A stretch of 6,684 nucleotides of DNA. It comes from Leptospiraceae bacterium UBA2033 (lineage in GTDB: Bacteria > Spirochaetota > Leptospiria > Leptospirales > Leptospiraceae). The position numbers were made by a program, and so were the translations under genes. The notes below the pieces were generated by a model. The model was not told where the DNA came from. It saw only the letters and a program-made list of their open reading frames with translations, and searched no databases. Shown here piece by piece: positions 1 through 6,175 of this stretch. The stretch lies in the NCBI GenBank assembly GCA_002333425.1, contig DDBL01000010.1, positions 6,454 through 13,137 of the forward strand, written 5' to 3'. Numbering within the stretch: position 1 is the stretch's first letter; each line of letters starts with the position of its first letter.

Positions 1-16
1 ATTACTATTCGTCGAA

Positions 17-124
17 TTAAAGAGAGCGAATGAAATATTTGGATTCAATTTCTATCTCGTATTACAAATAACTAATACTAAATTACTTAAATAGACAGTA
101 TTATATGAAATAAACTCTCTTTAA
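17..124. repeat. Widely spaced perfect 10-bp inverted repeat
   Basis: TTAAAGAGAG at 17-26 is the exact reverse complement of CTCTCTTTAA at 115-124, with 88 bp between. The right arm directly adjoins the CACNGAGR repeat, so the two may belong to one element or define a long-loop stem in the 3' untranslated RNA. There is no U-run or compact GC stem typical of an intrinsic terminator. Chance is possible given the low complexity. Confidence 0.4.
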
Positions 125-127
125 ATC

Positions 128-151
128 TCTCCGTGTCTCGGTGCCTCTGTG
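128..151 (-). repeat. Three imperfect 8-bp tandem units (CACNGAGR)
   Basis: Read on the minus strand, three adjacent 8-mers fit CACNGAGR. They begin 10 nt after the stop of the response regulator and are followed by an AT-rich stretch ending in TTAAAGAGAG. From memory, CACAGAG-type runs with period near 8 recur as dispersed intergenic repeats in many unrelated bacterial genomes; this was not checked. The repeat is GC-richer than its surroundings. Function unknown. Confidence 0.6.
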
Positions 152-161
152 GCATATCTTA

Positions 162-533
162 TTACACAGTCTCTATAAGCCTACTAACCTCGTCCAAAAT
201 TGCTCTTGGGGAAAATGGCTTAGCTAAAAATCCAGATGCACCTAAAGAGAGCGCTGAATCTAAATCATTGCCACCACCCTTTGCAGTTAAAACAAGAATA
301 GGAATTGATTTCACTGAATCTATTTGCTTAATTTCTTTGATAGCCTCTAGCCCAGTTTTCACTGGCATCATAATATCCATGATGATTAAATCTGGTTTAT
401 TCGCAATAGCAGATTCAATTCCTAATTGACCATTAGCTGCTGTGATAATTTCATATTCTCCTTTTTTTAAAACATCACTTACTATTTTTACAACTGAAAT
501 TTGATCATCTACTATTAGTATCTTTTTTTTCAT
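162..533 (-). CDS. Single-domain response regulator (CheY/PilH-like receiver)
   Basis: This is a 123-residue stand-alone receiver domain with no output domain, the usual length for CheY-like proteins. The acidic pocket is D9-D10 ('ILIVDDQ'), the phospho-acceptor is D53 in 'DLIIMDIMMP', the switch threonine is T83 in 'VLTAKGGGND', the aromatic switch position is F102, and the conserved lysine is K105 in 'LAKPFSP'. All key residues are present, so it should be phosphorylatable. It would act in the cytoplasm by binding a target when phosphorylated, or as a phosphate sink; the partner kinase is not in the window. An AGGA site lies 10 nt before the ATG, and the gene starts 18 nt after the sugar transferase stop, so it is probably co-transcribed. 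The start codon is followed by a run of eight A (Lys codons). Its position at the end of an envelope operon suggests a link to surface or motility control, which is only inference. Confidence 0.94.
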   Translation of the reverse strand: MKKKILIVDDQISVVKIVSDVLKKGEYEIITAANGQLGIESAIANKPDLIIMDIMMPVKTGLEAIKEIKQIDSVKSIPILVLTAKGGGNDLDSALSLGASGFLAKPFSPRAILDEVSRLIETV

Positions 534-551
534 GTCGTTTGAATCCTATTT

Positions 552-1952
552 CTAATATGCATTTTTGTTAATCAAACCAGTTAAGGGGGTAAGAAGTATT
601 ATCTTCAAATCAAAAAATATAGACCAATTTTCAATATAATAAATATCAGCCTCAATTCTTTTCTCAATAGAGGTGTCTCCCCTAAGCCCATTTACCTGCG
701 CCCAGCCTGTGATACCAGCTTTAACAGCGTGACGACGCATGTATTGGTGGTGTTCATTTTTAAATTTCTCTACAAAAAAAGGTCTCTCTGGTCTTGGTCC
801 GACTACAGACATACTACCCATCAGAACATTAAAGAACTGAGGAATTTCGTCGATTGAAAGTTTGCGAAGTACGGAGCCAACAGGCGTTACCCGCGGATCA
901 TTCTTGGTTGTCCAAATTGTGTCAGAATCAGACTTTGCCTGAGTGTACATCGTTCTAAATTTAAGCATGGGAAAACTCTTATTATCCAGTCCAACTCTTT
1001 CTTGGCGAATAAAAATATCTCCCTCAGATGTAAGTTTTACTAAAAGCGCAATTAAAATATACACGGGAGAAAAAAATAAAATAAAAGTAAGCGCAAATAA
1101 AAAATCAAACGATCTTTTTATAAATCGATTATAACCCATTCGAATAGGAATATCACGAATAGAAATAATCGGAACTCCATCCATCCCTTCCACTCTACCC
1201 TTTGCAGCAATAAACTCTATAAATTCAGGAATGATTTTTAGTTCAATGTTTTCGTGATCACAAATGTCAATGATCTCACGAAGATTTTCTCCATCCGCAA
1301 ATTCTTTTGCGTAAATTAGAATATCTGGCTTTTCTTTGATTAGAATTTTTTCTATATCCTTTAGATTTCCGATGATTGGAAAATCTTCTCTAGTTTGCGT
1401 TCTAGAAATACTTTTGATATAACCAACTATTTTGTATCCATAGATTTTATGTTTCTGGATAACGTCTGTTATTCGCTCAGCTGTTTTTCCTGTTCCTATG
1501 ATAATTACATTTCGAAGATTATAACCCTTTTCTCGCATTCGCATTAAAAACAAACGAAAGATATAATGTACTAATGCAGTGAGAAAAATACTTATTAAAA
1601 CATAATAACCAACAAAAAGACGAGAAAAACTTTCTCCCCGAATCTCTCCCCTAAAAAAGAAAAGCAAAGACAAAATAAAAAGTAAATTTAAAACAACACC
1701 AGTTGCAATTACAACCAACTCATCAAAAAAAGCAAGACCCCTTCTCGGATGATACAAGTCTATGGAAATAAAAGCCAGCACTTGTGTTATCGAAAGTACA
1801 ATAGAAAGTATTATGTAATTGGTTGTATTAAAATAAAAACTCGTATCAAACAGATAACGAAGAGTAAACGCTACCCAAAATCCAACTAACGAAATCGCTA
1901 AATCAAGTCCAATAAACATTAACTTAAACGTCTGATTTCTTTCTTTAAGCAT
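552..1952 (-). CDS. Polyprenyl-phosphate hexose-1-phosphate transferase (WcaJ/WbaP family)
   Basis: This family moves a sugar-1-phosphate from a nucleotide sugar to undecaprenyl phosphate at the inner membrane, the first committed step of O-antigen, capsule or exopolysaccharide synthesis. The 466-residue length is typical of the large form. Four hydrophobic segments cover about residues 10-135. A Rossmann-like central domain follows ('NVIIIGTGKTAERI', about 148-161). After a re-entrant hydrophobic segment (about 283-305, P296) comes the catalytic domain: 'IRQERVGLDNKSFPMLKFRT' (315-334), the catalytic Asp-Glu pair at D368-E369 in 'LSIDEIPQFFNVL', 'MSVVGPRPERP' (381-391), and 'VKAGITGWAQVNGLRGDTS' (410-428). 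All expected motifs are intact. The sugar cannot be told from sequence; glucose (WcaJ-like) and galactose (WbaP-like) are both possible. It starts with a GGAGG site and overlaps the lptD stop by 1 nt, which pairs glycan initiation with LPS export. Confidence 0.93.
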   Translation of the reverse strand: MLKERNQTFKLMFIGLDLAISLVGFWVAFTLRYLFDTSFYFNTTNYIILSIVLSITQVLAFISIDLYHPRRGLAFFDELVVIATGVVLNLLFILSLLFFFRGEIRGESFSRLFVGYYVLISIFLTALVHYIFRLFLMRMREKGYNLRNVIIIGTGKTAERITDVIQKHKIYGYKIVGYIKSISRTQTREDFPIIGNLKDIEKILIKEKPDILIYAKEFADGENLREIIDICDHENIELKIIPEFIEFIAAKGRVEGMDGVPIISIRDIPIRMGYNRFIKRSFDFLFALTFILFFSPVYILIALLVKLTSEGDIFIRQERVGLDNKSFPMLKFRTMYTQAKSDSDTIWTTKNDPRVTPVGSVLRKLSIDEIPQFFNVLMGSMSVVGPRPERPFFVEKFKNEHHQYMRRHAVKAGITGWAQVNGLRGDTSIEKRIEADIYYIENWSIFFDLKIILLTPLTGLINKNAY

Positions 1953-4900
1953 TATGGTCCCTCCGCGGATACGCCTGAGTATGCTCCAATTCCAGGATCG
2001 AGAGGACGTTTTCTGAACCTGTAAATTCTTGCTCTTGTCATGGCTGCTGCTGGCTCTTCTGGTCCTAGGTTAATATTGAGTAAGTTAACGGAGAAAAAGA
2101 TTGATTGGTCATAGAATGTTACCATACTATCGAGAGAAGACCCACCGGGTATCGCACGTAAATCCATTGAATATCCTACACGATATTCGAAATTATGAAT
2201 ATTGTATTTTCCAACTAAGATGAAGCGGTTAACGTTAAACGCAGAGGTCTGCCTTGCAGCAGCTCCATTGATCCCAAGACCATTTGCAATATCTCTTTGA
2301 ATGGTAGTTTGTTGAAATGCTGTGTTAGGACTAGAATACTGTTGATACGAATTATCGAGAGTAGCCTGATCTAATCCATTTCTAAAAATTGCATTTTGTC
2401 CAACTTCGTTTGTGAATCTCCATGGTTGCGTAACACGAGAATCTAGTTCAATTTCAACTCCAAAATTGCGTGTGACTTGTAGGTCTGCTTGAATATAAAA
2501 TCTGTACGAATCCAAAAAAGAACTTCGCGTATTACCGTATTTACCCACTTCTCCATTTTGAACAGAGTAAACTCCAAATTGTTCTAACCTACTATTTTGA
2601 AATACATGAAACCAAGATCCACCTATTTCAAAGTTTTTAAAATTTCGTATGAATGGAAGAGAGAATCCACCCATTTTGTAAGACATCGTAAAATTATTAT
2701 AAAGAGGACTATTCTGTGCAGTATGATAAACATAATCGTTATTAAAAAATATTCCAGTGTAAAAACTTCTACGTTTTTCTAGGAGAGTATCTCGTTTTTT
2801 TCCAAACCCGTCAATGAAGTCAAAAAATATCGCAGCCCTAGCAACAGTAAAATACCATCTCTGCGCATTCGTTGGCTGTGGATTGTAATCACGGGCAAAT
2901 TCTCGTAAGTCGCGAATTGTCTTGAGTGAGAATTCTACATTCTCAAATGCGTTACTCTCTATAGCAAATTCTAATTCCTTTACCCTATCGCGGTTATTCA
3001 TAAGAGTCTGGTCTCTTAAATCAGATCGACTTCCATCAGTCCAACGAAAAGTAGAAGAAAATAATAAAGCAGGAACTCCAAAGGTCATACGATGGTTTTG
3101 TCTTGTAAAAATATACGAATTACGACGAAGTTCTCTTTCTCTAGAAAGATCAGCTTGTTGTAGTCCACCCGGAACTTCCAATGTATATTTTTGAAATCCA
3201 TAATATGCTGACGGAGAAAATGTAAGGTAACTTCCAAAATTAAAATTAGTTTTAAAACCTGTTTCTACGTAGGTTTCAATTTCTGTTCTGGCAACAGATG
3301 ACTTTGCATTACCATATTGATACGATCCTCCGGGCAAATCAGGAATAACCCCTGTAGGTATAGATTGAGAATTTCTTACTGGACTCAAGTAAAATCGTTT
3401 CACAACATTTAGAATATTTATATCCCAATAAACAGGAGCAAAAAAATACGGAATGGTAAATATCTGCGATGAATTTTTGATACTCGTACGCGGCAACTCT
3501 TCGTAAAGCGGAAAAAAACCTTCGTATGCTTGCGGTTTGATTGGTAAAAAAAAGTTATTTCTTCTAGCAGAAATATTTACACTGAGATCTCCTTGTGTTT
3601 GAGAATAGTCTACACTCCAAACAGTATTCTGGCGGATAAGAGGGTTTCGCTGCTGTCTTCTTGTATACAAAGATTGGAGAGTATTTGCAGGCTCATATCT
3701 ATATCCAAATTCAAAATCATATCTCGGATTAGAATAATTTTGAACATCTAGCTGTAAATTGCGCGTACCATCTCCTGGTAGGTTGTTATTTTTTGCATTT
3801 GCGGTTAAGTTTAATTTGCTCCAAGCCTCTTGCAAAATACCTATATTTCGAATCGGATAATTCCAACCTGAGTTATTGGATTGTAATAATTGAGATGCAG
3901 TAACCAAACATTCTGATTTGAATTTGTGGTTATCATAAGCGCATAATTCCCCTTTGTCTACCTGATTTGTTGTGATGATGGTACTTACATCTCGAATCGG
4001 ATCTTTGGGAACTCCGTATCTACTTTCATAGGTATCAACAGAACGATTGTATTTGTAATTCGCATAACCTGTTTCTAAATTATAATTTAACCAAGGACTA
4101 GACTTCCAAAGATCAAGTGCAATCGCCTCCCCTGTGACTTGAAATGCATCAATTTTAATTTTTCTACCTATCGGCATTAAGAGACTTGTTGCGGCTAACG
4201 GATCTGACCACTGATAACCTAATTGTAAAAAACTTCCCTGAGATCTATTTTTACCAAATTGAAACGTCCACCCACTTCCTAAATTGGAACTATAATACAA
4301 AGGAATCCAAAATAGACTAGTCCCACCAACTTGGAAACGCAAATTCGTAGCTACCACACTGTTATCATTGTACATAATGATTCGTTTTGCTTTGAACGTA
4401 TAATGAGGAATTTCCGCTCCACAGGCTGTAAAATATCCCATGTCCAAAGCATATTTATTCTCATCTATTTTTTTGATTTTTTTTCCTACAAAAAAAGACG
4501 GGTAAAGAGTAGCTTTTGTGTCATATACAACACCTCGCTCCATATTGATGTCGTATAAAAACTTTTCTCCTTTTACGGATAATGCTTTATCTGTAAATTC
4601 AATTCCACCCTCTGCGTAGATCTCATTTTTTTGGGAATCCACGGAAATCGAATCTGCCACTAAATGTCCTTGTCCAATTTTGATCTTTACTTTTCCTCGT
4701 AAAATCAAAACGCCTGATTTAGTTTTGTCAACCGATAGAAGCTCCCCTTCACTTGCGTTTTCGATAACAAACGATTCTTGTTTTTTATTCAAATCTTGTG
4801 GTAGCGGAAAATCTTCCTTAACCTTATCATCCTTACTTGAGACTGCTTCTTTTAGTCTGTCTCTTTTGGCGTAGATTGTTCCTGAGGTAGAAAGTCCAAT

Positions 4901-5134
4901 GGCTCGTAGATAATCATCAACTTCTCTGTCAGACAAAATATCTAGAACTCGTCTAATCAGTTTTTTCTTGGCTTCTGTGAGCTTAAATTCTTTGGTGGTA
5001 TCCGCTTCTGTTTTTTCCTCTCCAGTTTCATTCAGATTTAATTGTTTAATTAATTCTGTAGTATCCTGCGCATAAGTATGTGTAAACGATACAAATAGGA
5101 AAGTTAAAGCTAATGTTAAGACTATTTTTTTCAT
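1952..5134 (-). CDS. lptD: LptD/OstA-like LPS-assembly outer-membrane protein
   Basis: LptD is the outer-membrane barrel that inserts LPS into the outer leaflet. A signal peptide covers about residues 1-22 (lysines, hydrophobic core, 'THTYAQD' cleavage site). Residues about 50-100 are charged and helical with a SAP-like motif. An OstA/LptA-like beta-jellyroll spans about 138-265 ('GVLILRGKVKIKIG', 'EIYAEGGIEFTD', 'VVYDTKATLYPS'). The LptD hallmark follows: 'YFTACGAEIPHYTFKAKRI' (C238) and then 'GGTSLFWIPLYYSS'. From about 285 to 1020 come alternating, aromatic-rich strands as in a large barrel. At 1060 residues it is much longer than E. coli LptD (about 780). Only three cysteines are present (C238, C398, C409), unlike the four of E. 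coli. The last strand-like segment ends near 1024, leaving a polar tail of about 36 residues. No Shine-Dalgarno is visible before the ATG, but the signal peptide supports this start. The next gene overlaps by 1 nt (TAATG). The LptD family call is good; whether it is the sole LptD is unknown. Confidence 0.82.
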   Translation of the reverse strand: MKKIVLTLALTFLFVSFTHTYAQDTTELIKQLNLNETGEEKTEADTTKEFKLTEAKKKLIRRVLDILSDREVDDYLRAIGLSTSGTIYAKRDRLKEAVSSKDDKVKEDFPLPQDLNKKQESFVIENASEGELLSVDKTKSGVLILRGKVKIKIGQGHLVADSISVDSQKNEIYAEGGIEFTDKALSVKGEKFLYDINMERGVVYDTKATLYPSFFVGKKIKKIDENKYALDMGYFTACGAEIPHYTFKAKRIIMYNDNSVVATNLRFQVGGTSLFWIPLYYSSNLGSGWTFQFGKNRSQGSFLQLGYQWSDPLAATSLLMPIGRKIKIDAFQVTGEAIALDLWKSSPWLNYNLETGYANYKYNRSVDTYESRYGVPKDPIRDVSTIITTNQVDKGELCAYDNHKFKSECLVTASQLLQSNNSGWNYPIRNIGILQEAWSKLNLTANAKNNNLPGDGTRNLQLDVQNYSNPRYDFEFGYRYEPANTLQSLYTRRQQRNPLIRQNTVWSVDYSQTQGDLSVNISARRNNFFLPIKPQAYEGFFPLYEELPRTSIKNSSQIFTIPYFFAPVYWDINILNVVKRFYLSPVRNSQSIPTGVIPDLPGGSYQYGNAKSSVARTEIETYVETGFKTNFNFGSYLTFSPSAYYGFQKYTLEVPGGLQQADLSRERELRRNSYIFTRQNHRMTFGVPALLFSSTFRWTDGSRSDLRDQTLMNNRDRVKELEFAIESNAFENVEFSLKTIRDLREFARDYNPQPTNAQRWYFTVARAAIFFDFIDGFGKKRDTLLEKRRSFYTGIFFNNDYVYHTAQNSPLYNNFTMSYKMGGFSLPFIRNFKNFEIGGSWFHVFQNSRLEQFGVYSVQNGEVGKYGNTRSSFLDSYRFYIQADLQVTRNFGVEIELDSRVTQPWRFTNEVGQNAIFRNGLDQATLDNSYQQYSSPNTAFQQTTIQRDIANGLGINGAAARQTSAFNVNRFILVGKYNIHNFEYRVGYSMDLRAIPGGSSLDSMVTFYDQSIFFSVNLLNINLGPEEPAAAMTRARIYRFRKRPLDPGIGAYSGVSAEGP
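1960..1964 (-). promoter_or_regulatory. Strong Shine-Dalgarno of the sugar transferase, inside the lptD 3' end
   Basis: GGAGG on the minus strand is 7 nt before the ATG at 1952 and lies in codons for the last residues of the LptD-like protein. It is the strongest ribosome binding site in the window. The lptD stop and the next start share one base (TAATG), an arrangement that allows reinitiation or coupled translation. Confidence 0.7.
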
Positions 5135-5179
5135 GAATAAAATAATTACATTAGCTCGTATTTTAAAAAATTACTTAGA

Positions 5180-5542
5180 TTAGGTTTTTTGAATCATTTC
5201 GCAGTTGCCATCAAATACAACTCCGTCGGCTATTTGTAATTTTGCGGTCTTGATGTTTCCAACCACTTTACCACTTGCTTGCATTTCAAGACGCTCTGTG
5301 GCAACTACATTTCCTGTGACATGACCGGCTACTACAACAGTATGCGCTTTGATATTTGCCCGAATGACCGAACCTTCACTAATCAAAAGAAATCCGTCAG
5401 AGATAATCTCTCCTTCAAATTCCCCAGCAATTTGTAATGGTTTTTTAAAAGTAAGAATTCCGTTAAAGTAAGTATCTCTACCTAAAATTGTGGAAATCGT
5501 TCCATGTTCTGTAACTAAAAAAGAGTTATTTTTTTTCATCAT
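5180..5542 (-). CDS. Bactofilin family cytoskeletal protein
   Basis: Bactofilins polymerise without nucleotide into filaments at the inner face of the membrane and recruit cell-wall and envelope enzymes, shaping stalks, curvature or helical form. The 120-residue protein is nearly all a right-handed beta-helix core (about residues 17-117) with short tails. Visible family marks are 'GRDTYFNGILTFKKPLQIAG' with 'EFEGEI' after it, 'SEGSVIRANIKA', 'VVAGHVTGNVVATERLEM', 'ASGKVVGNI', and the closing 'IADGVVFDGNCEM'. Glycines recur at the turns, as expected. There is no transmembrane segment. The start is ambiguous: ATGATG gives two in-frame candidates, with AGG only 1 nt before the first and 4 nt before the second, so the second (5539) may be used. 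In Leptospira biflexa, bactofilins have been linked to helical shape, which would suit a spirochaete host, but orthology was not tested. Lying between a TPR gene and an LPS export gene, it may link shape to envelope assembly. Confidence 0.93.
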   Translation of the reverse strand: MMKKNNSFLVTEHGTISTILGRDTYFNGILTFKKPLQIAGEFEGEIISDGFLLISEGSVIRANIKAHTVVVAGHVTGNVVATERLEMQASGKVVGNIKTAKLQIADGVVFDGNCEMIQKT

Positions 5543-5557
5543 ACCTGTTTACTTCTA

Positions 5558-5779
5558 CTATTTTGTTTTCATAATATAAACACCATCCCAATCTGCTGGA
5601 GGTGGAGTTTCGATAAATTCTTTGCATCGTTTAATGTACATAAGTGTCGGACCATCATCGGGAATAATTTCCAAACCTTTTTTAAAGCTATTCATTGCTT
5701 CTTGGAACTGTCTACTTTTATATAGCTCTAATCCTTTATTGTAATGAGTTAAAACTTCTTTCATTTGCGCTGTAATCAT
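5558..5779 (-). CDS. Small TPR protein with a C-terminal DWDGV motif
   Basis: This is a 73-residue protein with no signal peptide or membrane segment, so probably cytoplasmic. Residues about 11-44 form one clear tetratricopeptide repeat ('YNKGLELYKSRQFQEAMNSF', then KKGLEIIPDD). A third helix (about 45-57, 'TLMYIKRCKEFIE') follows and leads to the tail 'PPPADWDGVYIMKTK' (residues 59-73). From memory, the same arrangement of TPR, R-C-x-x-F, PPP-x-DWDG-V and a final K closes many class III adenylate/guanylate cyclases; here it stands alone with no cyclase domain. TPRs mediate protein-protein contacts, so an adaptor role for a neighbour (perhaps the bactofilin) is an inference, not shown. A good Shine-Dalgarno (AAGGA, 8 nt before ATG) supports the start; an internal ATG at codon 6 is the alternative. 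The gene ends in tandem stops (TAGTAG), 15 nt before the bactofilin start. Confidence 0.85.
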   Translation of the reverse strand: MITAQMKEVLTHYNKGLELYKSRQFQEAMNSFKKGLEIIPDDGPTLMYIKRCKEFIETPPPADWDGVYIMKTK

Positions 5780-5794
5780 ATAGTTTTTCCTTTT

Positions 5795-6175
5795 CTATTT
5801 GCAGTACAATACGACTACTGCTGTTGAATACATTTCCGTGTGGCTAATCGAAACCGAAATTTCTGTATAACCCTTTTGTAAGAATAATTCTTTTGCCTTT
5901 CCATGTAATGCAAGATTTTTTTTCCCGAAAAAATTTCCGCTTAACTCAATTTCTTTCATTTCTAAAACTTTTCCATTTTCCAATTCGATTGCTTTGATGA
6001 ATGCCTCTTTACACGCAAATCTGGCACTCAAATGAGGAATCGGATTTTTTTTGGAAAGACAATAGGTTACTTCTTCTTGTGTGTATACTTTCTCCAGAAA
6101 CTTTTCTCCAAACTTTTCTAAAGTCTCTTTAATTCTACTATTTTCTACAATGTCATTTCCCACAGATAGAATCAT
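5795..6175 (-). CDS. acpS: Holo-[acyl-carrier-protein] synthase (AcpS)
   Basis: AcpS transfers the 4'-phosphopantetheine arm of CoA to a serine of apo-acyl carrier protein in the cytoplasm, making the carrier active for fatty acid and lipid A synthesis. The 126-residue length is normal for the family. The N-terminal motif is 'VGNDIVENSRI', with the Mg-binding Asp at D8; the central motif is 'ARFACKEAFIKAI', with E57 as second metal ligand and K56 beside it; the C-terminal motif is 'VSISHTEMYSTAVVV', with H112. All three family blocks are present in order, so the enzyme looks intact. The second motif begins HLSARFA rather than the common YLAGRFA, a small variation. The ATG overlaps the stop of the upstream YbbR-like gene by 4 nt, and a GAGG Shine-Dalgarno lies 6-7 nt before it. 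The TPR gene follows after 15 nt. acpS next to ybbR fits a housekeeping envelope or lipid operon. Confidence 0.93.
   Translation of the reverse strand: MILSVGNDIVENSRIKETLEKFGEKFLEKVYTQEEVTYCLSKKNPIPHLSARFACKEAFIKAIELENGKVLEMKEIELSGNFFGKKNLALHGKAKELFLQKGYTEISVSISHTEMYSTAVVVLYCK

Larger units (their letters stand above)
1..161. other. Non-coding region after the last gene
   Basis: This AT-rich stretch holds no convincing gene on either strand. Apart from the 8-bp units and the spaced inverted repeat it has only a tiny palindrome (ATTCG-T-CGAAT at 7-17), too small a loop for a stable hairpin. A clear terminator for the operon is not seen and may lie further left, or termination may be factor-dependent. 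Confidence 0.5.

Noticed and set aside
7..17. Palindrome ATTCG-T-CGAAT as a terminator
   Set aside because: A one-base loop with 5-bp arms and no T-run on the transcript side does not make a credible terminator.
19..253. Direct repeat AAAGAGAGCG at 19-28 and 244-253
   Set aside because: The second copy lies within the conserved receiver coding sequence and the match is short and simple, so chance is likely.
133..429. Forward-strand open frame opposite the response regulator
   Set aside because: It is the antisense of a receiver domain with all key residues intact, and has no family features or good ribosome binding site.
523..530. Run of eight A just after the receiver start codon (similar runs after the bactofilin and lptD starts) as a phase-variation tract
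   Set aside because: Lysine codons after ATG are common in AT-rich genomes and the tracts are too short to argue for slippage without population data.
943..1134. Forward-strand frame opposite the sugar transferase
   Set aside because: It is antisense to the conserved catalytic domain and shows no recognisable features.
2597..4874. Several forward-strand open frames of 60-90 codons opposite lptD
   Set aside because: They are short, low-complexity shadows of the long LptD-like frame, with no motif or supporting start signals.
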